DNA of 64,000 bases from Nodularia spumigena CCY9414 (GTDB lineage Bacteria; Cyanobacteriota; Cyanobacteriia; Cyanobacteriales; Nostocaceae): assembly GCF_000340565.2 (NCBI RefSeq), contig NZ_CP007203.1:1475559-1539558 (forward strand), written 5' to 3'. This document shows positions 9,771 through 18,371 of the stretch, one piece after another. Within the stretch, counting starts at the first letter, position 1. Every line of letters starts with the position of its first letter. Below the pieces are notes generated by a model. That model had not been told where the DNA came from and made no database searches. It saw only the letters and a program-made list of their open reading frames with translations. The translations under genes were made by a program, and so were the position numbers.

Positions 9771-10026
9771 AAATGCAGGTATTCGTTAAATCAGATAAAA
9801 GTTCTTCTTCTGTTAAATCAATCATCGCCACACCATAACGATGTAAATTAAGTAGAAAAATTACCCTATCTACACCTGCTAACTGTGCAGCTAAACCAGA
9901 AGAAATTCGTTTCATTTCAAATAATTTGACTGCCATTGCCATTTTTGCCTCCTGCTCAAATTCTTCTCTGGTTTGCTGTAGGGCATCTGGTAAAGTTTCT
10001 GGATAGTCGATTTTAAGCTGTGACAT
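9769..10026 (-). CDS. UPF0175 family small protein (antitoxin-like)
   Basis: An 85-residue protein with the family core EAKMAMAVKLFEMKRISSGL, then AAQLAG, RVIFLLNLHRYGVAMID and the acidic tail LTEEELLSDL. The middle forms a helix-turn-helix-like segment. UPF0175 proteins are usually found directly upstream of a DUF3368/PIN-type protein and are regarded as antitoxins. Here the next gene in the same direction is hflX, so no toxin partner is visible. It starts 34 bases after the TPR gene and may share its transcript. Confidence 0.75.
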   Translation of the reverse strand: MSQLKIDYPETLPDALQQTREEFEQEAKMAMAVKLFEMKRISSGLAAQLAGVDRVIFLLNLHRYGVAMIDLTEEELLSDLTNTCI

Positions 10027-10060
10027 ATTTTTGAGATGGTTTTTAGAAAATTATTTGCAA

Positions 10061-11362
10061 TTATTTTTTAAGAATCGCTTGTAATTTTTGAAAAATTTGG
10101 CTCAATATCGGCAACTTTTTAGGATTGCTTCCTAATTTCTTGAGCGCATATTTTCGGTTACGAATAGCTAAGTCGTAATCAGGTTTAATTTCCACAGCTT
10201 TGTCATAAGATGCGATCGCTTCTTCATAGCGTCCTAAATCATCTAGCGCATTCCCCCGGTTATTCCAAGCTTGGTGGTAATCAGGTTTAAATTCCACAGC
10301 TTTGTCATAAGATGCGATCGCTTCTTCATTGCGTCCTAAATTCCTCAGCGCATACCCCCGGTTGTACCAAGCTTGGTGGTAATCAGGTTTAAATTCCACA
10401 GCTTTGTCATAAGATGCGATCGCTTGTTCATTGCGTTCTAAATTCCTCAGCGCATACCCCCGGTTATTCCAAGCTTCGTGTTTATCAGGTTTAAATTCCA
10501 CAGCTTTGTCATAAGATGCGATCGCTTGTTCATTGCGTTCTAAATCATCTAGCGCATACCCCCGGTTGTACCAAGCTTGGTGGTAATCAGGTTTAAATTC
10601 CAAAGCTTTGTCATAAGATGCAAGTGCTTGTTGATAATCTTGTCCAGCAATCTGTAATTTTCCCAACTTAATCAATAAATCGTATTGATGCTCAGGTGTT
10701 TGATGCTCTTCTGCAATTAGTCCTTGAATTTCTAGAATTTGTTTATTTCTTTCTTCTGGAGTTAGCTGAAGTAGTTTTTCATAATCCTCTTCCAAAGAAT
10801 TACGTAATGATTCTTGTTCTAAAGTTTCTGGATCTATAGGAAATTCAAACAAACCAGAACGCCAGTCAAAGAAATCGGGAGCGCGTTGAATAAAATATTT
10901 AATAGCAAACTGAGGCAGCAAGAACACAAAGCAAATATTAAAATTATCTCTAAACCGTTCTCGTTGTTGGTTGAGGTTAATTAAAACAGGTGGTACACCC
11001 TTCCAACTGTAGGAATATTTATCCCTACTATTCCACCCCATGAGAATTTTGCTCTCTTCATATTTATACAAAGAATGCTCTAAGCCCGTAATAAATAATA
11101 TTTTTATTTGTTCTTTACTATCTAATTTCTCAATTATTTCATATAAATTATTAACTGGTTCCGTCAGCCTCAATACCTGGATATTTTTATTGACAATATC
11201 TGCTTTTATTTTGGTAATCATCTGCTCACCTTCTGCCGGAGAACAACGAGCAAAGAATAAGCCAAAGCCTTCTGTAAATTTCAGAGCGCGGACTAAGGCT
11301 TGATATTCTTCATCTCCTTCTGATGGTAAGTCGTTATCCCAATCAGTCAGTTCTAGTGTCAT
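10061..11362 (-). CDS. TPR protein with degenerate P-loop-like N-terminal domain
   Basis: A 433-residue protein from ATG 11362. Residues 1 to about 190 resemble a nucleotide-binding domain that has lost its Walker A lysine: where GxxxxGKS would be expected it reads ARCSPAEGEQM, followed by a Walker-B-like ILFITGLE and the motif APDFFDWRSGLFEFP. This looks like the inactive STAND-type domains seen in cyanobacteria (inference). Residues from about 235 on are tetratricopeptide repeats of 34 residues, with near-identical DNA in the central units. It follows the P-loop ATPase gene by 56 bases, so the two probably form one unit. Function unknown; a sensor or scaffold role is plausible. Confidence 0.75.
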   Translation of the reverse strand: MTLELTDWDNDLPSEGDEEYQALVRALKFTEGFGLFFARCSPAEGEQMITKIKADIVNKNIQVLRLTEPVNNLYEIIEKLDSKEQIKILFITGLEHSLYKYEESKILMGWNSRDKYSYSWKGVPPVLINLNQQRERFRDNFNICFVFLLPQFAIKYFIQRAPDFFDWRSGLFEFPIDPETLEQESLRNSLEEDYEKLLQLTPEERNKQILEIQGLIAEEHQTPEHQYDLLIKLGKLQIAGQDYQQALASYDKALEFKPDYHQAWYNRGYALDDLERNEQAIASYDKAVEFKPDKHEAWNNRGYALRNLERNEQAIASYDKAVEFKPDYHQAWYNRGYALRNLGRNEEAIASYDKAVEFKPDYHQAWNNRGNALDDLGRYEEAIASYDKAVEIKPDYDLAIRNRKYALKKLGSNPKKLPILSQIFQKLQAILKK

Positions 11363-11418
11363 AAACTTAGCCAATAAATGCTAACTGTTAATGGGTAATA
11401 TCAAAATTGTTGCTTTTA

Positions 11419-12750
11419 TTATGAGGGATATAATTTATTAAAAGCATCTTGAAATTCTTTAACTCCTTTAAGAAGGGGATGAATATCATACCAAACTCGA
11501 CTTTCTTCCTCCTTATCAATATATCGATATTCCAAAATACAGCGATTAAATAATAAACCCCGATATAATTGATCGTTTTGTTTCTCTTTAGAATGATGCA
11601 CTGTTGCTAGTGCTTCCCATTCATTAGCGAAAACAGTATTACTATAAGTATTTCTTAACTCGCTAATTGAACGCTTTACGGCTCTGGTAGGGATGGGCAA
11701 GGTGTTAGTGTATTTCATCGCTTCCTTCATTAATAATAATAAATTTCGCACATGACCCCCACTCATCAAGCATATTGCCTCTAATGCCTGACGTTCTTCA
11801 AATATATCAACAATAGATAAATTAGGGTCTATCAAACTCAAACGTTTTTGTAACAATTCGGTAACTTTATTAATTCCCAGGTCATATTTTTGATTTTCAG
11901 GAGTTTGAACCATAATCATCGGCAATACCTGAGTTTTTCCATAGATATCGGCGACATTAGCCGCGTGGTTAGAATACAGTAAAGAAATTGGCACTGTATA
12001 AATCAGATGGCAATCTAATTCTTGGAGTTGTCCACTGCGGTCTATAAAAATTTGCTCATGATTGCTGCGTCCACCTTCTTGAGGTATAGGCACAATCCGA
12101 TCTAAATTGTCAGCAATTAATACCAGTTGAGAATAACCTGAAGGTAAGTTTTTTTTAGCATCTCTAATAAACTGATTCAACGCCTTAATCAAAGTGGTTG
12201 TATGAGGGTTGACTTTTTCTCTAATTTTTTGGCGTTGGCCAGGTTCAGCTTTCAAATTTGCTGTAATTTTGGCAAATTGGGAAATTTGCAGGTCTATACT
12301 TAATTTCTCTAGAGATACCTCAGTTAGTGCTAAATCCTTTAAATCTTGCCAACGGTCATTTAACCAGTTCAATAAACTGTCTGGAGAAGCGTTATCTTTT
12401 AACGCCCTCAATAAGTGACGTGTACAAGCTAAGAGAATATCTGTATATTGGGCATCTTCTGGATCAATATCTTCTTCATCAGCAGCAAAATAGACAACAA
12501 AGCAACCGTTTTCATCTAAATATTTCTGAAGTCGCAACAATTCCGTTGATTTACCAGCACCGCGATGACCTGCATATAGTTGAGAGGTCATTCTGTCGGA
12601 TAACAAAATTTCTCTCCCCACTTCTACCAAGATGTCACCATCTCCCCGCACTTCTGAACAATTGACATAAGCTGGATCTCCAGCAGGTAAGGGTCGAAAT
12701 GGGTCAAAGGAGTTATATATCCGTTTTAATATGGCAAAATCTTGGGTCAT
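11419..12750 (-). CDS. P-loop ATPase, STAND/Orc-like, partner of the TPR protein
   Basis: A 443-residue cytosolic protein. Walker A is GHRGAGKST at residues 61-69. The Walker B strand LVLIADNLDRI lies near residue 210. A later segment, LEAICLMSGGHVRNLLLLM, fits the sensor-2/lid helices of AAA+ or STAND ATPases, with a winged-helix-like C-terminus (LLFNRCILEYRY, VWYDIHPLL). I recognise the family as a cyanobacterial AAA ATPase but know no proven role. It is the first gene of a probable three-gene unit with the TPR protein and the UPF0175 protein. A conflict or signalling role is inference from architecture only. Confidence 0.75.
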   Translation of the reverse strand: MTQDFAILKRIYNSFDPFRPLPAGDPAYVNCSEVRGDGDILVEVGREILLSDRMTSQLYAGHRGAGKSTELLRLQKYLDENGCFVVYFAADEEDIDPEDAQYTDILLACTRHLLRALKDNASPDSLLNWLNDRWQDLKDLALTEVSLEKLSIDLQISQFAKITANLKAEPGQRQKIREKVNPHTTTLIKALNQFIRDAKKNLPSGYSQLVLIADNLDRIVPIPQEGGRSNHEQIFIDRSGQLQELDCHLIYTVPISLLYSNHAANVADIYGKTQVLPMIMVQTPENQKYDLGINKVTELLQKRLSLIDPNLSIVDIFEERQALEAICLMSGGHVRNLLLLMKEAMKYTNTLPIPTRAVKRSISELRNTYSNTVFANEWEALATVHHSKEKQNDQLYRGLLFNRCILEYRYIDKEEESRVWYDIHPLLKGVKEFQDAFNKLYPS

Positions 12751-12803
12751 AAGTTGGAATTTAGCACTGTAGTGTCATATTAACTCAAATATGTGTATTA
12801 GAA

Positions 12804-12876
12804 GTAGGTTGGGTTAAGCGCAGCGCAACCCAACGCTGCCAATGATGTTGGGTTTCCTTTCGTCAACCCAACCTAC
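12804..12876. repeat. Dispersed element with GTAGGTTGGGTT...AACCCAACCTAC ends
   Basis: The two ends form a perfect 12-base inverted repeat around a loop that itself contains short dyads. This is a MITE-like repeat of a kind common in Nostocales. Its right end overlaps the 3' end of cofG; the cofG TAG stop (12875-12873) is part of the repeat. Confidence 0.7.
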
Positions 12877-13862
12877 AATTTCTTTACAATTTTTGAATCC
12901 CTAATATTAGTTCGCCAATGTTTCATAGCTGTTTGCAATTCCCCCGTCAACCAATTATCAAACTGCGGATAAATAGGCAAACGTGGCACTAACTCCCAAC
13001 CCACAGGCTGTAATATTTCTCTCAAAGCTTGTTCCTGAATATGAGGATAATCAGGATTCACTTCATCTTTCGGGCTAATTCCGCCTAAATCTCTCGCGCC
13101 AGCTTCTATACAAGCCAGTAACCATCCATCATCTTGAACTAAATTCGGCGGAATTTGAATTGTAATATCAGGCGGTAAAATTTGACGTGCTTTCGCAATC
13201 ACTTCTGGTAATTGATGCGGGTCAAAAGCTGCTGCATCAAAGGTTTGCTGATTTCCTGGGCTGTGGGGTTGCAAGATGACTTCTTGAATGTGATGGTAAT
13301 GCTGATGTAAATCAGATATCGCCGCTAAAGTTTCCCAGCAATCATCTTCAGTTTCCCCAATTCCTAAAAGTAACCCCGTAGTAAAGGGAATCTGCAACTC
13401 TCCCGCCCATACTAATTGTTGCAACCTAATTTCTGGTAATTTACTCGGTGCGTGTCGATGCACAGTCTGTAACAATGCTGGGGTTAACTGTTCCAGCATC
13501 AAACCCATCGAAACATTGACATTCTTTAGCTTTTGCATCTCCGCAAAAGTCAGTATTCCGGCATTAGTGTGTGGTAAAAATCCCATTCCCAAAGCTAACT
13601 CACACAAATCATAAATCCTTTGAAACCACTGCTGACGCTGGGGTGAATGGGGATGCACTTCACCACTGAGAATGAGTATTTCACTTACTTTTTGGCTTTG
13701 CAATTGTAGTAAAATGCTTTCTGCTGCCGCTAAAGTCATCCAGGGGCTTTGACCTGGTGAGGTGCGAAAGTTGCAGTATGTACAGCGATTGAAGCACTCG
13801 TAAGTCGGAACAATAGTATAAGCCGGGCTATAGGTGACGGTGGAAGAATGAGAATTTGGCAT
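12873..13862 (-). CDS. cofG: 7,8-didemethyl-8-hydroxy-5-deazariboflavin synthase subunit CofG
   Basis: CofG is a radical-SAM enzyme that, with CofH, builds the deazaflavin chromophore (Fo/8-HDF) used by some photolyases and as F420 precursor. The protein has 329 residues. The iron-sulphur motif is Cys23-x3-Cys27-x2-Cys30 (CFNRCTYC). It is followed by TTGLLLGIGETEDDCWETL and the characteristic ISPKDEVNPDYPHI near the C-terminus. CofH is not in the window, as is usual in cyanobacteria where the two genes are often apart. The last bases lie in an inverted-repeat element. The start ATG 13862 has no obvious ribosome site. Confidence 0.9.
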   Translation of the reverse strand: MPNSHSSTVTYSPAYTIVPTYECFNRCTYCNFRTSPGQSPWMTLAAAESILLQLQSQKVSEILILSGEVHPHSPQRQQWFQRIYDLCELALGMGFLPHTNAGILTFAEMQKLKNVNVSMGLMLEQLTPALLQTVHRHAPSKLPEIRLQQLVWAGELQIPFTTGLLLGIGETEDDCWETLAAISDLHQHYHHIQEVILQPHSPGNQQTFDAAAFDPHQLPEVIAKARQILPPDITIQIPPNLVQDDGWLLACIEAGARDLGGISPKDEVNPDYPHIQEQALREILQPVGWELVPRLPIYPQFDNWLTGELQTAMKHWRTNIRDSKIVKKL

Positions 13863-13903
13863 AAGACACTATATATATAGATGTTGATTTGCTCAGATTC
13901 CCG

Positions 13904-13947
13904 TCTCCCCTCTCCTTGGCAAGGAGAGGGGTTGGGGGTGAGGTTCT
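13904..13947. repeat. Palindromic CTCTCCTT/AAGGAGAG repeat
   Basis: A perfect hairpin (CCCCTCTCCTTG and its complement) is followed by a GGTTGGGGGTGAGG tail. Members of the same family occur at 32343, 32469, 34038 and, inverted, at 54537. No coding function. Confidence 0.8.
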
Positions 13948-14031
13948 GTATTATATTAAATCCCCATTCCTATGCAGCATCAGCTTTTGGAGGTTTGCAC
14001 AGGGTAATTGTAAAAATATTTGTTAAAAAGC

Positions 14032-14060
14032 TTTACAAATCTAAATAAATGATTTAGTAT
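14032..14060 (+). promoter_or_regulatory. psbA promoter
   Basis: TTTACA (14032-14037) is separated by exactly 17 bases from TAGTAT (14055-14060), a good sigma-70 pair. Transcription would begin near 14067, giving a leader of about 50 bases before ATG 14119. This argues against the upstream in-frame ATG at 14059, which lies inside the -10 box. Confidence 0.75.
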
Positions 14061-14118
14061 GTTTACAACAGGTAGAAAGACCTACCTGATTCATAAAAAC
14101 AACCGCAATCATAAAAAC

Positions 14119-15201
14119 ATGACTACAACCTTACAACAGCGCCAAAGCGCCAACGTATGGGATCGCTTCTGCGAGTGGATTACCAGCACCGATAACCGGA
14201 TTTACATCGGTTGGTTCGGCGTTCTGATGATCCCAACCCTACTAGCTGCTACCACCTGCTTCATCATCGCATTCGTAGCTGCTCCTCCAGTAGACATCGA
14301 CGGTATCCGCGAACCCGTAGCTGGTTCCTTGATTTACGGAAACAACATCATCTCCGGTGCAGTTGTTCCTTCCTCCAACGCTATCGGTTTGCACTTCTAC
14401 CCAATCTGGGAAGCAGCTTCCTTAGATGAGTGGTTGTACAACGGCGGTCCTTACCAATTGGTAATTTTCCACTTCTTGATCGGTTGCGCTTGCTACCTAG
14501 GTCGTCAGTGGGAACTATCCTACCGCTTGGGTATGCGTCCTTGGATCTGTGTAGCTTACTCCGCGCCTTTGGCATCTGCTACAGCAGTATTCTTGATCTA
14601 CCCAATTGGTCAAGGTTCATTCTCTGACGGTATGCCTTTGGGTATCTCCGGAACCTTCAACTTCATGATTGTGTTCCAAGCTGAACACAACATCTTGATG
14701 CACCCCTTCCATATGTTGGGTGTAGCTGGTGTATTCGGTGGTTCTTTGTTCTCCGCAATGCACGGTTCCTTGGTGACATCTTCCTTGGTACGTGAAACAA
14801 CCGAAACCGAATCACAAAACTACGGTTACAAGTTCGGACAAGAAGAAGAAACCTACAACATCGTAGCTGCTCACGGTTACTTTGGTCGTTTGATCTTCCA
14901 ATACGCTTCCTTCAACAACAGCCGTTCACTTCACTTCTTCCTAGCTGCTTGGCCTGTAATCGGTATCTGGTTTACCGCTTTGGGTGTCAGCACAATGGCG
15001 TTCAACTTGAACGGTTTCAACTTCAACCAATCAGTAATTGATTCTCAAGGTCGGGTTATTGCTACCTGGGCTGACGTAATCAACCGCGCTAACTTAGGTA
15101 TGGAAGTAATGCACGAGCGTAACGCTCACAACTTCCCCCTAGACTTGGCTGCTGCTGACGTTGCTCCAGTTGCTTTAACTGCACCTGCTATCAACGGTTA
15201 A
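14119..15201 (+). CDS. psbA: Photosystem II reaction-centre protein D1
   Basis: D1 binds P680, pheophytin, QB and most ligands of the Mn cluster in the thylakoid membrane. The protein has 360 residues from [10 protein letters not shown]. The frame is open 60 bases further upstream, but the promoter placement rules that out. Residue 130 is Gln (LGRQWELS), the mark of the low-light D1:1 form; high-light forms have Glu. Tyr161/His190 and the His332-Glu333 and Asp342 region ([14 protein letters not shown]) are present. Cleavage after Ala344 would remove the 16-residue tail. Codon use is strongly biased to C-ending codons, unlike its neighbours, as expected for a very highly expressed gene. Confidence 0.98.
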   Translation: MTTTLQQRQSANVWDRFCEWITSTDNRIYIGWFGVLMIPTLLAATTCFIIAFVAAPPVDIDGIREPVAGSLIYGNNIISGAVVPSSNAIGLHFYPIWEAASLDEWLYNGGPYQLVIFHFLIGCACYLGRQWELSYRLGMRPWICVAYSAPLASATAVFLIYPIGQGSFSDGMPLGISGTFNFMIVFQAEHNILMHPFHMLGVAGVFGGSLFSAMHGSLVTSSLVRETTETESQNYGYKFGQEEETYNIVAAHGYFGRLIFQYASFNNSRSLHFFLAAWPVIGIWFTALGVSTMAFNLNGFNFNQSVIDSQGRVIATWADVINRANLGMEVMHERNAHNFPLDLAAADVAPVALTAPAING

Positions 15202-15222
15202 TCATCAAGTTTAGCTGAATAA

Positions 15223-15254
15223 GAAACGCCTCTCAGAAATGGGGGGCGTTTTTT
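15223..15254 (+). terminator. Rho-independent terminator of psbA
   Basis: AAACGCC and GGCGTTT form a stem about 20 bases after the psbA stop and are followed by a T run. Confidence 0.9.
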
Positions 15255-15260
15255 ATGATT

Positions 15261-15351
15261 AGGACTTACGCAAAAACTCTTTAATACTCTTATTCCTTAG
15301 TGTCCTTTGCGCCCTTTGTGGTTCGTTTTTTCTGAATTTTGGGTAAGTCCT
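15261..15351. repeat. MITE-like element with AGGACTTACGCAAAA ends, copy 1
   Basis: About 91 bases bounded by AGGACTTACGCAAAA and its near-perfect complement ending in GTAAGTCCT. The interior contains CCTTTGTGGTTCGTTTTTT. Related copies lie at 19634-19723 (shared interior) and 55029-55142 (shared ends, different interior). Confidence 0.8.
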
Positions 15352-15483
15352 GTCCTTAACTGAACGTATTGAAGTTAAAACTAAGACTCTTTTTTTTAAC
15401 GAACCGCAAAGAACGCAAAGAACGCAAAGTGAAGAAAGAAGAAGGAAGGAATTCAGAACTGTATTGCTTCCTATGCCAGATTT

Positions 15484-17208
15484 TTAACTAAATTGTTGTG
15501 CGTAAAATCTTGCGTAGCGTTGCTCAAGTTTTAGCAGTTGTTCGTGGGTTCCTGATTCTACAATTTGTCCCCGTTCTAGAACTAATATGCGATCGCATTT
15601 TCGGACTGTGCTTAAACGGTGAGCAATAATAAATACTGTGCGATTCTGCATTAGTCTTTCTAAGGCTTCTTGGACTAAGGCTTCTGATTCGGAATCTAAG
15701 GCGGATGTGGCTTCGTCTAATATCAGGATTTGCGGGTTGAGAAATACCGCACGGGCGATCGCAATTCTTTGGCGTTGTCCCCCAGATAAATTGACTCCTC
15801 TCTCTCCCACCCAAGTATAGTAAGCCTCTGGTAACTGACTAATAAATTGGTGGGCGTTGGCAATTTTAGCGGCTTCTGCTACTGCTTCCATGTCAAAGGA
15901 ATTCTGTCCAAAAGCAATATTTTGAGCTATTGTCCCGGAAAACATCACGGTTTCTTGGGGAACAATCCCAATTTGTCGCCGCAAACTCTGAAGCTTCACA
16001 TCGCGAATATCTACACCGTCAATCAAGATTTCACCGGCTTCGGGATCATAAAAGCGGGGAAGCAAATTTACAAAGGTGGTTTTACCAGCACCGGAAGCAC
16101 CAACAAGGGCGATCGCTTCTCCTGGTAATGCCAATAAACTGATATCTTTTAATACAGGTTCGCCGGGTTTGTAGGCAAAGGATACATGACGATATTCCAC
16201 TTTACCTTTGACTGGCGGTAAGGCGATCGCATTGGGCTTTTCTAATACCGTTGGTTGAATAGCCATCAATTCAAAAATGCGGTCAACGGAAGCCTCACCT
16301 TGTTTAAACTCGTTGTAATTATTAGTAGTATGTCCAATAGGATCAATTAACAACGCCGCCGCCGTTAAGTAACTAAAAAACTCGCCCACAGTTAAGTTAT
16401 TTTGGGCAATTTGCCATGCTCCTACTATCACTAAAGAAACCGCACTTAAGGCTTCCAGAAAGCCCACTATCGGTATTTGAATGGCTTTTAGGCGTTCGGC
16501 GGAGTATTTAGCTTTAAAACTCTGTTCTGCTTCATTGCCAAAACGAGCAATTTCATAACTTTCAGCCGCAAAAGCTTGTACTAAACGAATACCGCTAAAT
16601 ACTTCGGTAAGAATTGCGGATAACCCAGAAACACGATTTTGACTTTTGAGAGAATACTTACGTAACCGTTCCCCAAACCAGCCAATTAAAATACCCATGA
16701 CTGGCGCAATAACTACTGTCGCTAGTGTCAATTGCCAATTTAGGTAAATCATGTAGATGGGTATGGCTAGTAATTGCAAAAGACAGGGAATAAAATCGTG
16801 AAAGACTTTATTTACAACTTCCCCAATTCGGTCAATATCTTCAGTGAGGCGGTAAGATAAATCACCGGCTTTTGCTGTTTCAAAATAAGTGAGATCCAGT
16901 TTTTGCAGGTGGGAGTAAACTCGCTTGCGGAGGTCAAAAGCTACCCTTAAAGCCACTTTTGCCATGTACATATCTTGTACGGACTGAAAAAAGCCCCGCA
17001 CCAGAAAGACTAAAACCAGGATTCCAGCTAATTGAGCGATCGCTACTACATTACCTTCGCCAAAGGGTTTTGCCAATCTCCCCGCGAGATTAATTAAAGT
17101 TAACGTCGCCAGTACATAACCGATAATACCAATAAATCCCTTGGTAATATTTTGCCAATGGGGTCGGAGATAGGGTGATAATTGCCAGTAATTAGAAGGG
17201 GTTTTCAA
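15484..17208 (-). CDS. ABC exporter, fused membrane and ATPase domains (HepA/MsbA-like)
   Basis: A 574-residue half-transporter of the inner membrane. Residues 1 to about 310 form a six-helix ABC type-1 membrane domain; the rest is the ATPase with Walker A GASGAGKT, signature LSGGQRQR, Walker B ILILDEATSALD and the H-loop IIAHRLST. All catalytic motifs are intact. The wording of the membrane domain (FETAKAGDLSYRLTEDIDRIGEVVNK) resembles cyanobacterial HepA-type exporters, which are involved in heterocyst envelope polysaccharide, and more broadly MsbA lipid flippases. The substrate cannot be told from the sequence. It is convergent with psbA and has no operon partner. Confidence 0.88.
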   Translation of the reverse strand: MKTPSNYWQLSPYLRPHWQNITKGFIGIIGYVLATLTLINLAGRLAKPFGEGNVVAIAQLAGILVLVFLVRGFFQSVQDMYMAKVALRVAFDLRKRVYSHLQKLDLTYFETAKAGDLSYRLTEDIDRIGEVVNKVFHDFIPCLLQLLAIPIYMIYLNWQLTLATVVIAPVMGILIGWFGERLRKYSLKSQNRVSGLSAILTEVFSGIRLVQAFAAESYEIARFGNEAEQSFKAKYSAERLKAIQIPIVGFLEALSAVSLVIVGAWQIAQNNLTVGEFFSYLTAAALLIDPIGHTTNNYNEFKQGEASVDRIFELMAIQPTVLEKPNAIALPPVKGKVEYRHVSFAYKPGEPVLKDISLLALPGEAIALVGASGAGKTTFVNLLPRFYDPEAGEILIDGVDIRDVKLQSLRRQIGIVPQETVMFSGTIAQNIAFGQNSFDMEAVAEAAKIANAHQFISQLPEAYYTWVGERGVNLSGGQRQRIAIARAVFLNPQILILDEATSALDSESEALVQEALERLMQNRTVFIIAHRLSTVRKCDRILVLERGQIVESGTHEQLLKLEQRYARFYAQQFS

Positions 17209-17310
17209 GCTGTAACTTCCACAAAGATATTTTCTATTGTTTGACGCTATCAGCTTTTGGGTAGTTTCTGGATAATTATCTGTTTTTTTTGGGAATGTTT
17301 GGAGGAAATT

Positions 17311-18264
17311 ATGACGTTAATTTTAGCGCTGGATTTTGGCGGAACGAAGCTAGCCGCAGCATTGGTAAATTCTGGTGCTAGGGAATGGTTACGCTATGAA
17401 CGTCGCCTTTCGCCAGCTCATGCCAATGCTAGCACTGACTTGGACATCATGCGCGACCTGATTGATTCTTTACTGCAAAGAGAAAAACCTGATGCAATTG
17501 GTGTCAGTTTTGGGGGACCTGTAGACGCGTCCACTGGGACTGTGCGACTGTCTCATCATGTGGCTGGTTGGGAAAATATTCCCCTCAAAGACTTGCTAGA
17601 GGATGAGTTTAGCGTTCCTGTGACTGTGGACAATGATGCTAATGTGGCGGCTTTGGGTGAATACCGCTTTGGTGCTGGTGAGGGAAATAACAGCTTGTTT
17701 TATATCACTATTAGCACTGGTGTCGGTGGTGGTTGGATACTCAATGGTCAGCCTTGGCGAGGTGTGGGCGGAATGGCTGGTGAAATTGGACATATAGTTG
17801 TCGATCCTGCGGGGCCTGTGTGTTTGTGTGGGAAGCGGGGTTGTGTGGAACGGTTGGCTTCGGGGCCTTATATGGCGAGGAATGTTAGGGAATTTTTGGA
17901 GGACGAACCGCAGAGGCGCAGAGGTGAGATTTTGAGGGGGTTGGTGGGTAATGATTTAGATTTGATTACGGGAATGGTGGTGAGTGATGCTGCGGCGCAA
18001 GGTGATGAGTTAGCGCAGGATGTTTTATTTAAGGGTGCTTGGGCTTTGGGTGTGGGTATTGGTAATGTGGCGAATTTGATTAACCCACAGTTGTTTATTT
18101 TGGGTGGGAGTGTAATTAAGGCTGGGGATAATTGGTGGGATGTGGTGCGAAAGGTGTCACGGGAAACGGCTTTACCAGAAGTTGATTTTGCAATTGTGCC
18201 GGCGGCTTTGGGTGATGATGCGCCGCTTTGGGGTGCTGTGGCTTTGGCTGAATCGGGTTTGTAA
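17311..18264 (+). CDS. ROK family sugar kinase (glucokinase-like)
   Basis: Phosphorylates a hexose, most likely glucose, with ATP in the cytosol. The protein has 317 residues from ATG 17311, which has GGAGG 5 bases upstream; the frame is open for 18 codons before it but lacks coding character. ATP phosphate loop DFGGTK lies at residues 8-13. The catalytic Asp is in TVDNDANVAALGE. The ROK motif GEIGH is near residue 157, followed by the zinc-binding CLCGKRGCVE. A second ATP motif, FILGGSV, is near the C-terminus. The stop codon TAA is the first unit of a TAATTCG tandem array. Confidence 0.9.
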   Translation: MTLILALDFGGTKLAAALVNSGAREWLRYERRLSPAHANASTDLDIMRDLIDSLLQREKPDAIGVSFGGPVDASTGTVRLSHHVAGWENIPLKDLLEDEFSVPVTVDNDANVAALGEYRFGAGEGNNSLFYITISTGVGGGWILNGQPWRGVGGMAGEIGHIVVDPAGPVCLCGKRGCVERLASGPYMARNVREFLEDEPQRRRGEILRGLVGNDLDLITGMVVSDAAAQGDELAQDVLFKGAWALGVGIGNVANLINPQLFILGGSVIKAGDNWWDVVRKVSRETALPEVDFAIVPAALGDDAPLWGAVALAESGL

Positions 18265-18310
18265 TTCGTAATTCGTAATTCGTAATTCGTAATTCGTAAT
18301 TCGTAGTTCG
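18262..18310. repeat. Heptamer tandem array (TAATTCG)6 plus one variant unit
   Basis: Six perfect TAATTCG units and one TAGTTCG unit. The first three bases are the TAA stop of the ROK kinase gene. This is STRR-type repeat DNA. Confidence 0.95.
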
Positions 18311-18371
18311 TAATAAAATCATTATCTGAGATATATTAAGATGTTTTTACACCAATTTTACAGAGGTTTTA

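Noticed and set aside
14059..14118. Upstream ATG giving a 380-residue D1
   Set aside because: It overlaps the -10 box of the psbA promoter and D1 proteins begin with [12 protein letters not shown] sequences.
14211..14627. Several frames inside psbA on both strands
   Set aside because: They follow from the strong codon bias of psbA; the peptides are Arg/Ser-rich and look random.
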